A DNA stretch of 64,000 nucleotides from positions 124,001-188,000 of the forward strand of contig NZ_JADEVT010000001.1 in assembly GCF_030466625.1 (NCBI RefSeq), given 5' to 3'. Source of the stretch: Nocardioides sp. ChNu-153 (lineage in GTDB: Bacteria > Actinomycetota > Actinomycetes > Propionibacteriales > Nocardioidaceae). Below the pieces are notes generated by a model, which did not search any database, was not told where the DNA came from, and saw nothing but the letters and a program-made list of their open reading frames with translations. A program made the position numbers and the translations under genes. This document shows positions 41,933-58,199 of the stretch, in pieces. Position 1 is the first letter of the stretch. Every line of letters begins with the position of its first letter.

Positions 41933-41996
41933 CGAGGAACACCGTGGTCCCGGTCCCCGGGAGCGCGGACGCACTAGGCGACGAAGGGTGGACAGC

Positions 41997-42257
41997 GTGT
42001 CGGACGAGAGCGCGGTGCGCAGCTCGAGGGACGACGACGCTCGTGGTCCGGAGGAGCGCAAGCCCCGGACCGGTCCGCTGACCTACTACAAGCAGGTCGT
42101 CGCCGAGCTGCGCAAGGTGGTCTGGCCGACGCAGCCGCAGCTCGTCACCTACTTCATCGTGGTGATGGTCTTCGTGCTCGTCATGATGGTCCTCGTCTCG
42201 CTCCTCGACCTCGGCTTCGGAAGGCTGAGCTTCGAGATCTTCACGACGAGCGAGTGA
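41997..42257 (+). CDS. secE: Preprotein translocase subunit SecE
   Basis: An 86-residue single-span component of the SecYEG channel. TYYKQVVAELRKVVWPTQPQLVTYFIVVMVFVLVMMVLVSLLDLGF shows the amphipathic helix and the one transmembrane segment. A GTG at 41988 competes; 41997 is preferred because GAAGGG then lies at workable spacing. Confidence 0.93.
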   Translation: MSDESAVRSSRDDDARGPEERKPRTGPLTYYKQVVAELRKVVWPTQPQLVTYFIVVMVFVLVMMVLVSLLDLGFGRLSFEIFTTSE

Positions 42258-42314
42258 CCGCGGGTCCACCGACCCCTGTCGCAGACCGCGACATCCCCAG
42301 CAGTAGAAGGACAG

Positions 42315-43157
42315 ATGACGGAGCAGAACGTGTCGGAGCAGCACGACGCCCTCGGTGACGAGGAGACGACGGTCGAGACCACGCCGGAGGCGGAGGACGC
42401 GACCCTCGTCCTCGACGAGGAGGCCGACGACGTCGAGGTCGACCTCGGCGACGACGCTGTCGACGCTGCCGACGACCTCGGCGAGGAGTCGGACGCCGAC
42501 GCGGGGACCGCTGACGCGGACGCCGAGGAGGAGGACCCCCTCGAGCAGTTCCGCCGCGAGCTGTGGGCGAAGCCCGGCGACTGGTTCGTCGTGCACACCT
42601 ACTCCGGCATGGAGAACCGGGTGAAGGCCAACCTGGAGAACCGCATCATCTCCCTCAACATGGAGGACTACATCCACGAGATCGTGGTCCCCACCGAGGA
42701 GGTCGCGGAGATCAAGAACGGCCAGCGCAAGCTGGTGCGCCGCACCGTGCTCCCCGGCTACGTCCTCGTCCGCATGGACCTGACCGACGAGTCGTGGGCC
42801 GCCGTGCGCCACACGCCGTCGGTGACCGGGTTCGTCGGCCACAGCAACCAGCCGGTGCCGCTGAGCCTCTCGGAGGTCGAGAGCATGCTCGCCCCGGCGG
42901 TCGAGGCCAAGGCCGCGGCCGACGCCCAGGCCGCGGGCATCCCCGCCGCCGCCGGCGCGCCGCAGACCAAGCGCCCCGTCGAGGTCGCCGACTTCGACGT
43001 GTCCGACTCGGTGATGGTGGTGGACGGCCCGTTCGCCACGCTCCACGCGACGATCACGGAGATCAACGCCGAGTCGCAGAGGGTCAAGGCCCTCGTCGAG
43101 ATCTTCGGCCGGGAGACCCCGGTCGAGCTGAGCTTCAACCAGATCCAGAAGGTCTGA
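42315..43157 (+). CDS. nusG: Transcription termination/antitermination factor NusG
   Basis: A 280-residue NusG, longer than the E. coli 181. Residues 1-75 are an acidic Asp/Glu/Ala-rich extension; the NGN domain starts near residue 88 ([32 protein letters not shown]); residues about 194-228 are an alanine-rich insertion; and the C-terminal KOW domain ([30 protein letters not shown]) contacts Rho or NusE/S10. The protein travels with RNA polymerase. A 9-bp hairpin with one wobble at 43151-43171 covers the stop codon. Confidence 0.95.
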   Translation: MTEQNVSEQHDALGDEETTVETTPEAEDATLVLDEEADDVEVDLGDDAVDAADDLGEESDADAGTADADAEEEDPLEQFRRELWAKPGDWFVVHTYSGMENRVKANLENRIISLNMEDYIHEIVVPTEEVAEIKNGQRKLVRRTVLPGYVLVRMDLTDESWAAVRHTPSVTGFVGHSNQPVPLSLSEVESMLAPAVEAKAAADAQAAGIPAAAGAPQTKRPVEVADFDVSDSVMVVDGPFATLHATITEINAESQRVKALVEIFGRETPVELSFNQIQKV

Positions 43158-43266
43158 CCGCAGGTCGGACCCGCTGGCTCCGGTCGGAGCCGCGACACCA
43201 GGTGGCAGAGGACGGCGCACGCGCCCGACTCGTCAAGACCACGAGAACAGGAAGAGGACCCAGGAC

Positions 43267-43695
43267 ATGCCTCCGAAGAAGAAGATCGCTGCACTCGTCA
43301 AGGTGCAGCTGCAGGCCGGCGCCGCGACGCCCGCCCCGCCGGTCGGTACCGCGCTCGGTCCGCACGGCGTCAACATCATGGAGTTCTGCAAGGCGTACAA
43401 CGCCCAGACGGAGTCCATGCGCGGCAACGTGGTGCCCGTCGAGATCACGATCTACGAGGACCGCTCGTTCACCTTCGTCACCAAGACCCCGCCGGCCGCG
43501 GAGCTCATCAAGAAGGCCGCCGGCCTGAAGAAGGGCTCGAGCGTCCCGCACAAGGACAAGGTCGCGAACCTGACGAAGGACCAGGTCCGGGAGATCGCCA
43601 CGACGAAGCTCCCCGACCTGAACGCGAACGACATCGACGCCGCGATCAAGATCGTCGAGGGGACCGCCCGCTCCATGGGCATCACCACCGACTGA
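43267..43695 (+). CDS. rplK: 50S ribosomal protein L11
   Basis: A 142-residue L11. [37 protein letters not shown] is the N-terminal domain that binds release factors and thiostrepton-class antibiotics, and [11 protein letters not shown] is the C-terminal 23S-RNA-binding end. It helps form the GTPase-associated centre with L10-L7/L12, encoded nearby. Separated from nusG by 109 bp with no clear promoter. Confidence 0.97.
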   Translation: MPPKKKIAALVKVQLQAGAATPAPPVGTALGPHGVNIMEFCKAYNAQTESMRGNVVPVEITIYEDRSFTFVTKTPPAAELIKKAAGLKKGSSVPHKDKVANLTKDQVREIATTKLPDLNANDIDAAIKIVEGTARSMGITTD

Positions 43696-43798
43696 CCTCG
43701 CCCGTCGACCGGTCCCGACCGGTCACGAGCCCCCCATCGCACCTGTGGCAGAGCCGCGCTGGCTCGACGACCACACCTGGCAGGAAAGAGACCCAGAC

Positions 43799-44512
43799 AT
43801 GCAGCGCAGCAAGACCTACCGCGCAGCGGCCGAGGCGTTCGACAAGGACGAGCTCCACAGCCCGCTGCAGGCCATCACCCTCGCGAAGTCGGTGAGCAAG
43901 AAGAAGTTCGACGAGACCCTGGACGTCGTCATGCGTCTCGGCGTCGACCCCCGCAAGGCGGACCAGATGGTGCGCGGCACCGTCAACCTGCCCCACGGCA
44001 CCGGCAAGACCGCCCGCGTCCTGGTGTTCGCGAACGCCGACAAGGCCGACGCCGCCCGTGAGGCCGGCGCCGACTTCGTCGGTGGCGACGAGCTGATCGA
44101 GAAGGTCAGCGGCGGCTGGACGGACTTCGACGCCGTCGTCGCGACGCCCGACATGATGGGCAAGGTCGGTCGCCTCGGCCGCGTGCTCGGCCCCCGTGGC
44201 CTCATGCCGAACCCGAAGACCGGCACCGTGACGCCCGACGTCGCGAAGGCCGTCACGGAGATCAAGGGCGGCAAGATCGAGTTCCGCGTCGACCGCCACT
44301 CGAACCTGCACTTCATCATCGGCAAGGCCTCGTTCTCCGAGTCGCAGCTGGCGGAGAACTACGCCGCGGCCCTCGAGGAGGTGCTGCGGCTCAAGCCGTC
44401 GGCCTCCAAGGGTCGCTACATCAAGAAGGTCACCGTCTCCACGACGATGGGCCCCGGCATCCAGGTCGACCCCAACCGCACCAAGTCGGTCGCGACCGAC
44501 GAGGAGGCCTGA
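43799..44512 (+). CDS. rplA: 50S ribosomal protein L1
   Basis: A 237-residue L1 of the ribosomal stalk and E site. Conserved segments are [35 protein letters not shown] and [17 protein letters not shown]. An in-frame ATG at 43745 would add 18 residues without similarity; the ATG at 43799 has AGGAAAG at proper spacing and begins at the conserved start. Confidence 0.96.
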   Translation: MQRSKTYRAAAEAFDKDELHSPLQAITLAKSVSKKKFDETLDVVMRLGVDPRKADQMVRGTVNLPHGTGKTARVLVFANADKADAAREAGADFVGGDELIEKVSGGWTDFDAVVATPDMMGKVGRLGRVLGPRGLMPNPKTGTVTPDVAKAVTEIKGGKIEFRVDRHSNLHFIIGKASFSESQLAENYAAALEEVLRLKPSASKGRYIKKVTVSTTMGPGIQVDPNRTKSVATDEEA

Positions 44513-44545
44513 GCGCCCCGGCGCTCGCCGACACCGCACGCAGCA

Positions 44546-44581
44546 CGCAGGCCCGTCCCGGTTCGCCGGGGCGGGCCTGCG
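44546..44581 (+). terminator. Terminator after rplA, 16-bp stem
   Basis: Arms 44546-44561 and 44566-44581 pair over 16 positions with one G-U and a TTCG tetraloop. Confidence 0.82.
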
Positions 44582-44624
44582 TCGTACCCGGCCCCGTCGT
44601 CCCGCCCCGTCGTACCGACCCCGA

Positions 44625-44654
44625 TTAGGTACGGCGGCGCCCGCGCCGTACAGT
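44625..44654 (+). promoter_or_regulatory. rplJ-rplL promoter
   Basis: TTAGGT (44625-44630), 18-bp spacer, TACAGT (44649-44654). Confidence 0.5.
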
Positions 44655-44785
44655 TCCCTCTTGCAACCAGAGACCGCCGGTCGTCGCGTCGTGCCCCCGG
44701 GCCCGGAGCGATCGAAGGTTCCGCAGCAGCGGACGACCAGCGCAGGTGCGGAGAGTGAGAACCGGTGCGCGAGCGCCGCTGCCCA

Positions 44786-44818
44786 CGCCCCGAGCCTGCG
44801 CTCGGGGCGTTCGTCGTT
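44786..44818 (+). terminator. Attenuator-like hairpin in the rplJ leader
   Basis: CGCCCCGAGC and GCTCGGGGCG make a perfect 10-bp stem with a CTGC tetraloop, followed by TTCGTCGTT. This has the form of an intrinsic terminator placed 47 nt before the rplJ start. Confidence 0.65.
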
Positions 44819-44864
44819 CCGGGCCGGGCGACGGTCTCGACGACCGTAGTTCGGAAGGAGACCC

Positions 44865-45491
44865 ATGGCGCGGCCAGAGAAGACTGCCGCCGTCGCGGAG
44901 ATCGTTGAGTCCTTCAACGATGCCGCCGGCGCTGTGCTGACCGAGTACCGCGGTCTCACCGTGAAGGAGCTGCAGACCCTGCGGCGCTCCCTCGGCGAGA
45001 ACGCCAACTACGCCGTGGTCAAGAACACGCTGGCCAAGATCGCCGCCAACGAGGTGGGCATCGACGGCTTCGACGACCTGCTGACCGGCCCGACCGCGAT
45101 CGCCTTCATCAAGGGCGACGTCGTCGAGGCGGCCAAGGGTCTGCGTGACTTTGCCAAGGCGAACCCCGCCCTCGTCATCAAGGGCGGCGTCCTGGACGGC
45201 AAGCAGCTCGACGCTGCCGAGATCGCCAAGCTGGCCGACCTCGAGTCCCGTGAGGTGCTGCTGGCGAAGGTTGCCGGCGCGCTGACCGCGACGCTGTCCC
45301 AGGCGCTCTACGCGTTCAACGCCCTCCCCTCGCAGACCGCCCGGCTCGCCGCGGCCCTGCAGGAGAAGGCCGAGAACGACCCCACAGTCCTCGCAGGTGG
45401 TGCCGGTGAGCCGGCCGCAGCCGCTGCCGAGGAGTCCCCGGAGGAGCCCGTCACGGCGGACGCCACCGAGGACACCCCCGCCGAGGCCTGA
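44865..45491 (+). CDS. rplJ: 50S ribosomal protein L10
   Basis: A 208-residue L10 that anchors L7/L12 dimers to the ribosome. [19 protein letters not shown] and [14 protein letters not shown] form the RNA-binding part; [23 protein letters not shown] is the helix that holds L7/L12. About 30 alanine/glutamate-rich residues extend the C-terminus. Strong GGAAGGAG ribosome binding site. Confidence 0.97.
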   Translation: MARPEKTAAVAEIVESFNDAAGAVLTEYRGLTVKELQTLRRSLGENANYAVVKNTLAKIAANEVGIDGFDDLLTGPTAIAFIKGDVVEAAKGLRDFAKANPALVIKGGVLDGKQLDAAEIAKLADLESREVLLAKVAGALTATLSQALYAFNALPSQTARLAAALQEKAENDPTVLAGGAGEPAAAAAEESPEEPVTADATEDTPAEA

Positions 45492-45569
45492 GGCCGAGGC
45501 ACCCCACCACCTGAGATAACCCGGTCCGTCGGTCGTCCGCCGCGGGCCTGAGAAGGAAGGAACGCCACC

Positions 45570-45956
45570 ATGGCGAAGCTCAGCACCGACGAGCTCCTCG
45601 AGGCTTTCAAGGAGCTCACCCTCATCGAGCTCTCCGAGTTCGTGAAGCAGTTCGAGGAGACGTTCGGCGTCACCGCCGCCGCCCCGGTCGCCGTCGCGGC
45701 CGCTGCCGGCCCGGGCGCCCCCGCGGCCGAGGCCGAGGCCGAGAAGGACGAGTTCGACGTCGTCCTCGAGTCCGCGGGCGAGAAGAAGATCAACGTCATC
45801 AAGGAGGTGCGCGCCCTGACCTCCCTCGGCCTGAAGGAGGCCAAGGAGCTCGTGGAGTCGGCCCCCAAGGCCGTCCTCGAGGGCGCCAACAAGGAGACGG
45901 CCGAGAAGGCCAAGGAGGCCCTCGAGGGCGCCGGCGCCACGGTCACGCTCAAGTGA
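45570..45956 (+). CDS. rplL: 50S ribosomal protein L7/L12
   Basis: A 128-residue stalk protein. The N-terminal dimerisation helix ([26 protein letters not shown]), an alanine-rich hinge, and the factor-binding C-terminal domain ([37 protein letters not shown]) are all present. AGGAAGGAA precedes the ATG. Two hairpins follow. Confidence 0.98.
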   Translation: MAKLSTDELLEAFKELTLIELSEFVKQFEETFGVTAAAPVAVAAAAGPGAPAAEAEAEKDEFDVVLESAGEKKINVIKEVRALTSLGLKEAKELVESAPKAVLEGANKETAEKAKEALEGAGATVTLK

Positions 45957-45961
45957 CTCCT

Positions 45962-45983
45962 GCCCGGGTCGGTTGACCCGGGC
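45962..45983 (+). terminator. First hairpin after rplL
   Basis: GCCCGGGTC and GACCCGGGC pair over 9 bp around GGTT. Confidence 0.6.
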
Positions 45984-46012
45984 CCGTCGGGACCTCGTCC
46001 CGGCACCAGCCG

Positions 46013-46046
46013 CGAGGGCGGCCACCCCCAGGGGTGGCCGCCCTCG
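46013..46046 (+). terminator. Strong terminator after rplL, 16-nt arms
   Basis: Arms 46013-46028 and 46031-46046 are perfect inverse complements with almost no loop. This is the main end of the L10-L7/L12 transcript. Confidence 0.8.
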
Positions 46047-46064
46047 TCGCGTCCGCGGACGGCC

Positions 46065-46094
46065 TCGACCCGTCGTGAGTGATGCGCGTAACAT
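46065..46094 (+). promoter_or_regulatory. Probable promoter of the Mkl-like ATPase gene
   Basis: TCGACC (46065-46070), 18 bp, TAACAT (46089-46094). Confidence 0.4.
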
Positions 46095-46185
46095 CGGGTG
46101 TCATCGGCAGTTGTCCACCCGGGTGGACCGGTCGCGACCGCGCGACGAGGGTGCCGTGGACCCGAACGCTGAGGGAGTGTCACGC

Positions 46186-47136
46186 ATGGGTGTGGAGATC
46201 AAGGTCGACGGACTGACCAAGTCCTTCGGCAAGCAGGTCATCTGGCGCGACGTCAGCCTGACGGTCCCCGCCGGCGAGATCTGCGTGATGCTCGGCCCGT
46301 CGGGCACCGGGAAGTCGGTCTTCCTCAAGGCCCTCATCGGCCTGCTCAAGCCCGAGACGGGCTCGATCGTCATCGAGGGCACCGACATCGCCACCTGCTC
46401 GGAGAAGGACCTCTACGAGATCCGGAAGCTCTTCGGCGTGCTGTTCCAGGACGGCGCGATGTTCGGGTCGATGAACCTCTACGACAACGTCGCCTTCCCG
46501 CTGCGCGAGCACACCCGCAAGTCGGAGTCGGAGATCCGCGACATCGTCATGGAGAAGATGGACCTGGTGGGTCTCATCGGCGCCGAGGACAAGCTGCCCG
46601 GCGAGATCTCGGGCGGCATGCGCAAGCGTGCCGGCCTGGCCCGCGCGCTCGTGCTCGACCCGGAGATCGTCCTGTTCGACGAGCCCGACTCGGGCCTCGA
46701 CCCGGTGCGCACCGCGTTCCTCAACCAGCTGATCGTGGACCTCAACGCCCAGATCGACGCGACCTTCCTCATCGTCACGCACGACATCAACACCGCCCGG
46801 ACGGTCCCGGACAACATCGGGCTGCTCTACCACAAGCACCTGGCGATGTTCGGCCCCCGCGAGATGCTGCTGAGCTCGGAGGAGCCGGTGGTGCGCCAGT
46901 TCCTCAACGCGCAGCGCGTCGGGCCCATCGGCATGTCGGAGGAGAAGGACGCGGGCGAGCTCGCGGCCGAGGCCGGCCAGGAGCTGCCGCCCCTGCCGCC
47001 GATCCCGCTGCAGCTCGAGCCGTCGAACGGCATCCCGCGGCGCAGCCAGCGCGAGCCCGGGTCGTGGCTGCGCGAGCACGGCCTGACCGCCCCGCCGGGC
47101 TCGTTCGAGAGCCAGTCGGCGGCGCTCGCGCGCTGA
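46186..47136 (+). CDS. Mkl/MceG-type ABC ATPase
   Basis: A 316-residue ATPase of the MlaF/MceG group that powers MCE lipid transporters. Walker A is GPSGTGKSVFLKALIGL, the signature is ISGGMRKRAGLARAL, and Walker B is IVLFDEPDSGLDPVR; SGGMRKRAGLARA and DSGLDPVRT are typical of this group. A 70-residue proline-rich C-terminal extension follows, as in mycobacterial Mkl. No yrbE or mce genes are nearby, so it must serve loci elsewhere. The position between rplL and rpoB is conserved in several actinobacteria. Confidence 0.85.
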   Translation: MGVEIKVDGLTKSFGKQVIWRDVSLTVPAGEICVMLGPSGTGKSVFLKALIGLLKPETGSIVIEGTDIATCSEKDLYEIRKLFGVLFQDGAMFGSMNLYDNVAFPLREHTRKSESEIRDIVMEKMDLVGLIGAEDKLPGEISGGMRKRAGLARALVLDPEIVLFDEPDSGLDPVRTAFLNQLIVDLNAQIDATFLIVTHDINTARTVPDNIGLLYHKHLAMFGPREMLLSSEEPVVRQFLNAQRVGPIGMSEEKDAGELAAEAGQELPPLPPIPLQLEPSNGIPRRSQREPGSWLREHGLTAPPGSFESQSAALAR

Positions 47137-47184
47137 GCCTGCCGGCCCCGTGCGGCCGGGGAGCCCGTCGTACGGCGGGTTGTC

Positions 47185-47214
47185 TTGACGCCTCCGCGCC
47201 ACGGGGGTCATGAT
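47185..47214 (+). promoter_or_regulatory. rpoB upstream promoter 1
   Basis: TTGACG (47185-47190), 18 bp, CATGAT (47209-47214), 167 bp before the rpoB ATG. Confidence 0.5.
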
Positions 47215-47258
47215 CCGCGGCGACGTCGGGCTGCCGGCGGCGCCTGGTGCGCCGTGTC

Positions 47259-47287
47259 TTGCGCGCCCTTGACGAACAGGGTAAGTT
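47259..47287 (+). promoter_or_regulatory. rpoB upstream promoter 2 with adjacent repeat
   Basis: TTGCGC (47259-47264), 17 bp, TAAGTT (47282-47287). Two directly repeated TTTGCGC units follow at once (47286-47300), so the mRNA would begin inside or just after them. Confidence 0.45.
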
Positions 47288-47380
47288 TGCGCTTTGCGCC
47301 TGCCCTCATATGCCGATCGCCTGCCCGGTGGCTGATCGAGTGGTCGGCCGGCGCCACCCTTCCGTGATTACCCCGAAGGA

Positions 47381-50896
<3,516 letters not shown>

Positions 50897-50901
50897 GGTG
50901 C

Positions 50902-50933
50902 GGCCGGGGCGCGTCGTACGGCGCGCCCCGGCC
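50902..50933 (+). promoter_or_regulatory. rpoB-rpoC intergenic hairpin, 12-bp perfect stem
   Basis: GGCCGGGGCGCG and CGCGCCCCGGCC pair with an 8-nt loop, six bases after the rpoB stop. Likely an RNA-processing or stability element, or a weak attenuator. Confidence 0.6.
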
Positions 50934-50981
50934 CCCTCGGTCAAGTCGTGATCGCACAGAACTAACGAAGGACAACCCAAC

Positions 50982-54878
<3,897 letters not shown>

Positions 54879-54893
54879 TCGACGCGTCAGACC

Positions 54894-54932
54894 GACCGGC
54901 CCGTCCCCGCAGCACGCGGGGGCGGGCCGGTC
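54894..54932 (+). terminator. Terminator after rpoC, 17-bp stem
   Basis: Arms 54894-54910 and 54916-54932 pair with one wobble and a 5-nt loop. Confidence 0.82.
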
Positions 54933-54964
54933 CGCGTCCGGGGGCTGCGTGGGAGGATGGGCCG

Positions 54965-56239
54965 GTGACGCAGACCCTCCCGGAGCAGACCGACGTGCTC
55001 GTCGTCGGCGCCGGCCCCGCCGGATCGGCGGCCGCCACGTGGGCCGCGCGCCACGGGCTCGACGTCGTGCTCCTCGACGCCGCCACCTTCCCCCGCGACA
55101 AGACCTGCGGCGACGGCCTGACGCCGCGCGCGGTGGGGGAGCTGGAGCGCCTGGGCCTGGGCGACTGGCTGCGCACCCACCCCGTCAACCTCGGCCTGCG
55201 CGCGCACGGCTTCGGGCAGACGCTGCTGCTGCCGTGGCCGGGCGGCTCGTTGCCGAACTGGGGCTCCGCGGTCCCGCGCACCGAGCTCGACGACCGGATC
55301 CGCGCCCTCGCCGTCACGGCGGGCGCGGTGGCCGTCGACGGCGCCCGCGCGGTCGGGGTACGGCGCGCCGCGGGCGACCGCGGGGCCGTCACCGCCGTGG
55401 TGGTCGAGCGGGCGGGGGAGGACGGCACCCCGCAGCGGGCCGAGATCCGCTGCCGCCGCCTCGTCGTCGCCGACGGCGTGCGCTCGCCGCTGGGCAAGCA
55501 GCTGGGCCGGGAGTGGCACCGCGACACGGTCTACGGCGTCGCGGGCCGCTCGTACGTCTCCTCGGCCACGCACGCCGACGACCCGTGGATCAGCTCGCAC
55601 CTCGAGCTGCGCGGTGCGGACGGCGAGGTGCTGTCGGGCTACGGCTGGATCTTCCCGCTCGGCGACGGCGAGGTGAACCTCGGTGCCGGCACCCTGGCGA
55701 CCGCGAAGCGGCCGGCCGACGTGGCCATCCGCCCCCTCATGGGCCTGTACGCCGACCAGCAGCGCGCGGCGTTCGGCCTCGGCGAGGAGCTGCGGATGCC
55801 GGCCTCGGCCCTTCTTCCGATGGGTGGCGCCGTCAGCGGCGTGTCCGGTCCGAACTGGGCGCTCGTCGGCGACGCCGCGGCGTGCGTGAACCCCCTCAAC
55901 GGCGAGGGCATCGACTACGGGCTCGAGACCGGCCGCATGGTCGCGGACCTGCTCGCCCAGGGCACGCACCGGGACCTCACCGACGTGTGGCGCGAGCAGC
56001 TGGTGGGGCACTACGGCGAGTCGTTCTCCGTGGCCCGCCGCCTGGCCGGGCTCGTCACCGTCCCCGGGCTCCTCGCCCGCCTCGGACCCGTCGGCATGCG
56101 CTCGCGCCTCGGCATGACGCTCGCCCTGCGGTGGATGGGCAACCTCGTCGACGACGAGGACCGCGATCTCGCCGCACGCCTGTGGCGCGGGGCCGGTCGG
56201 CTGTCGATGGCCCGGGACGCCCGGGCCCCGTTCGCCTGA
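54965..56239 (+). CDS. Geranylgeranyl reductase-family FAD protein
   Basis: A 424-residue flavoprotein. The FAD loop is VLVVGAGPAGSAAATWAARHGLDVVLLD, CGDGLTPRAVGELERLGL is the family's substrate-side motif, and ALVGDAAACVNPLNGEGIDYGLETGRMVAD is the second FAD motif. Members reduce isoprenoid double bonds; actinobacterial homologues at this position include menaquinone reductase (MenJ-type), the most likely role, but archaeal-type lipid saturation cannot be excluded. GTG start at 54965. It ends 47 bp before an acyltransferase gene, possibly one operon. Confidence 0.82.
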   Translation: MTQTLPEQTDVLVVGAGPAGSAAATWAARHGLDVVLLDAATFPRDKTCGDGLTPRAVGELERLGLGDWLRTHPVNLGLRAHGFGQTLLLPWPGGSLPNWGSAVPRTELDDRIRALAVTAGAVAVDGARAVGVRRAAGDRGAVTAVVVERAGEDGTPQRAEIRCRRLVVADGVRSPLGKQLGREWHRDTVYGVAGRSYVSSATHADDPWISSHLELRGADGEVLSGYGWIFPLGDGEVNLGAGTLATAKRPADVAIRPLMGLYADQQRAAFGLGEELRMPASALLPMGGAVSGVSGPNWALVGDAAACVNPLNGEGIDYGLETGRMVADLLAQGTHRDLTDVWREQLVGHYGESFSVARRLAGLVTVPGLLARLGPVGMRSRLGMTLALRWMGNLVDDEDRDLAARLWRGAGRLSMARDARAPFA

Positions 56240-56285
56240 CGCGGGCCCCACCGATCCGCGCCGGCCCTCCCGCCGAACCACCACC

Positions 56286-57074
56286 GTGCCTGCCGAGCTG
56301 ACCTACCGCGCGACGACCGTCGCCGCCCGCGCCGCGTTCCGCGCGCTGCGCCTCGACGTGCACTGCGAGGGCGCCGAGCTCGTGCCGCGCGAGGGTCCCG
56401 CCATCCTCGTGGCGAACCACGCGTCGTACCTCGACTTCCTGTTCCTCGGGGTGCCGGCCCACGAGCGGGGCCGCCGTCCCCGGTTCCTGTGCCGCGAGGT
56501 CATGTGGCACACGCCGGCGGCGTGGCCGCTGGACCGCATGGGGCACGTGCCGGTCGACCGCGACGCCCCCGCGGCGGCGTACCTGCGGGCGCGCGAGCTG
56601 CTGCGCCGCGGGGAGGTCGTGGGCCTGTTCCCGGAGGCCGGGATCTCGTACTCCTACACGGTGCGCGGGCTCATGCGCGGCGCCGCGGCCCTGGCCCGCG
56701 ACACCGGCGCGCCCCTCGTCGTGGGCGGCCTGTGGGGGGCGCAGCGGATCTGGACCGTCGGTCGCACGCCGTGGGGTGCCGAGCCGCCGCCGGACTTCAG
56801 CCGGCGCGGTCGACGTGTCGACATCCGGCTCGACACCACGCTCCGCGTCGCGCCCGACGCCGACCTCACGGCCACGACGGTCGACCTGGGCCACCGGCTC
56901 ACCGCGGTGCTCGAGGAGCTGCAGACCCGGCCCCACCACCGGCCGCGGCCGGGGGAGCACGCGCCGTGGTACCCCGCCCACCTCGGCGGGGACGCCCTCA
57001 CCCCCGAGCAGGCGCGGGAGCTCGACCTGCTGCCGCGGAGCGCGGTGCGCCCGGTGTGGCGTCCGCGGGGCTGA
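56286..57074 (+). CDS. 1-acyl-glycerol-3-phosphate acyltransferase-like protein
   Basis: A 262-residue PlsC-family acyltransferase. The H-x4-D motif is NHASYLDF, and FPEAGISYSYTVRG is the glycerol-phosphate-binding FPEG-type motif with alanine-glycine in place of glycine-threonine/serine. It probably acylates a lysophospholipid or related acceptor at the inner membrane face. GTG start. Its last 77 bp overlap the convergent membrane acyltransferase gene. Confidence 0.83.
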   Translation: MPAELTYRATTVAARAAFRALRLDVHCEGAELVPREGPAILVANHASYLDFLFLGVPAHERGRRPRFLCREVMWHTPAAWPLDRMGHVPVDRDAPAAAYLRARELLRRGEVVGLFPEAGISYSYTVRGLMRGAAALARDTGAPLVVGGLWGAQRIWTVGRTPWGAEPPPDFSRRGRRVDIRLDTTLRVAPDADLTATTVDLGHRLTAVLEELQTRPHHRPRPGEHAPWYPAHLGGDALTPEQARELDLLPRSAVRPVWRPRG

Positions 57075-58101
57075 GCCCCTCGCCGGCCGGTACGGCGGGC
57101 AGCACCCGCGGCCGGGCGCGCAGCTCGCGCGCCGACCCGACGGGGTCGACGAACCAGCGCAGCGCGCGGACCGCCGGGGGAGTGGCGAGCCCGATCGCCA
57201 CCGCCGTGCCCAGCACGACGCCCGCCAGGAGCGCCGGGCCGGCGTCGAGGTCGGCGAGGAGCTCGTCGTACTGGACCGCCTGCACCACCAGCGTGTGGGC
57301 GAGGTAGACGGTCATCGACCGGGCGCCGAGGGCCGTGAACCACCGCTGCCCGGTCGGCACGAGCGCCAGCACGGCGAGGGCGCCGGCGAACGACAGCGCG
57401 AGGAGCATCGCGCGCGTCGCCACCCCGGCGGAGAAGTCGACGCCCAGCTCGGCGTAGGCGTGGTCGTTGAAGAGCCACTCGGTGCCGGCCCAGCGGTCGA
57501 GGTGCGCCGTCGCCGCCCAGACGCCGAGCAGCGCGAGCACGGCGAGCACCCGGGCGAGCGGCTGGTGGAGGCGCTCCAGCCACTCCCGACGCGCGTGGAG
57601 GCCGACGACGAAGAACGGCAGGAACTGCAGCACGCGCTCCAGCGCGAGCACGTCGAGGCTCCAGGCGGGGGCGGTCAGCGCCACGACCACCGAGGCCGGG
57701 ACGACGAGCGGGTGGGCGCGCAGCAGCGGCGTCGCCAGGCGCCACACGACCAGGGCGGCGAGGAACCACATCGCCCAGAACGGCTCCAGCAGCAGCCGCT
57801 CCTCCGTGCCCTCACCCGTGTGCGCCCGGCGCAGCCCCCACAGCAGCAGCGAGAACACGACGTACGGGACCACCATGGTCGTGAGGAGGGAGCCGAGGTG
57901 GCGGCGCGTCCACCCGGCGCGGCGCGAGAGGTAGCCCGTGACGAGCAGGAACGCCGGCATGTGCACGACGTAGAGCGCGTCGTAGAGGTGGTCGCGGAAC
58001 GGGTCCGGCACCGTCAGGACGGCCAGGACGTGCCCGACCACCACGGAGGTGACGAGCAGCATCTTGGCGTTGTCGAGCCAGGGGTCCCGGGAAGCGGACA
58101 T
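56998..58101 (-). CDS. Acyltransferase family 3 membrane protein
   Basis: A 367-residue polytopic protein (about ten spans) of the acyltransferase-3/fucose 4-O-acetylase-like group. DPWLDNAKMLLVTSVVVGHVLAV at the N-terminus carries the conserved histidine, VVHMPAFLLVTGYLSRR is the second motif, and LGARSMTVYLAHTLVVQ lies near the end. It probably O-acetylates a cell-surface glycan. The ATG at 58101 has TATGTT 6 nt upstream, preferred to a longer form starting 12 codons earlier. The C-terminal tail is proline/alanine rich and lies opposite the acyltransferase gene. Confidence 0.8.
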   Translation of the reverse strand: MSASRDPWLDNAKMLLVTSVVVGHVLAVLTVPDPFRDHLYDALYVVHMPAFLLVTGYLSRRAGWTRRHLGSLLTTMVVPYVVFSLLLWGLRRAHTGEGTEERLLLEPFWAMWFLAALVVWRLATPLLRAHPLVVPASVVVALTAPAWSLDVLALERVLQFLPFFVVGLHARREWLERLHQPLARVLAVLALLGVWAATAHLDRWAGTEWLFNDHAYAELGVDFSAGVATRAMLLALSFAGALAVLALVPTGQRWFTALGARSMTVYLAHTLVVQAVQYDELLADLDAGPALLAGVVLGTAVAIGLATPPAVRALRWFVDPVGSARELRARPRVLPAVPAGEGLSPADATPGAPRSAAAGRAPAPARG

Positions 58102-58199
58102 CCCTCGAACATAACGGGGGCGCTCCACGGACCCCACCCGGTGTGGGAGGCCTCACGGCGGCCCTCCGGGGCTGGTCGGGGCCGCGCCGGGGGCCCCGT

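Larger units (their letters stand above)
44513..44864 (+). ncRNA. L10 operon leader region (rplJ-rplL)
   Basis: This 352-bp gap carries no gene. In order it holds the rplA terminator, a promoter (TTAGGT, 18 bp, TACAGT at 44649-44654), a transcribed leader of about 200 nt, an attenuator-like hairpin at 44786-44809, and a small hairpin (ACGGTC/GACCGT) just before the rplJ ribosome binding site. The L10-L7/L12 complex is known to bind such leaders and repress its own synthesis; that role is inferred here from position. Confidence 0.65.

Noticed and set aside
43745..43798. Upstream ATG as the start of rplA
   Set aside because: The extra 18 residues are not L1-like and the downstream ATG has the better ribosome binding site.
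46186..47136. Part of an MCE lipid-import operon
   Set aside because: No yrbE or mce genes follow; the next gene is rpoB.
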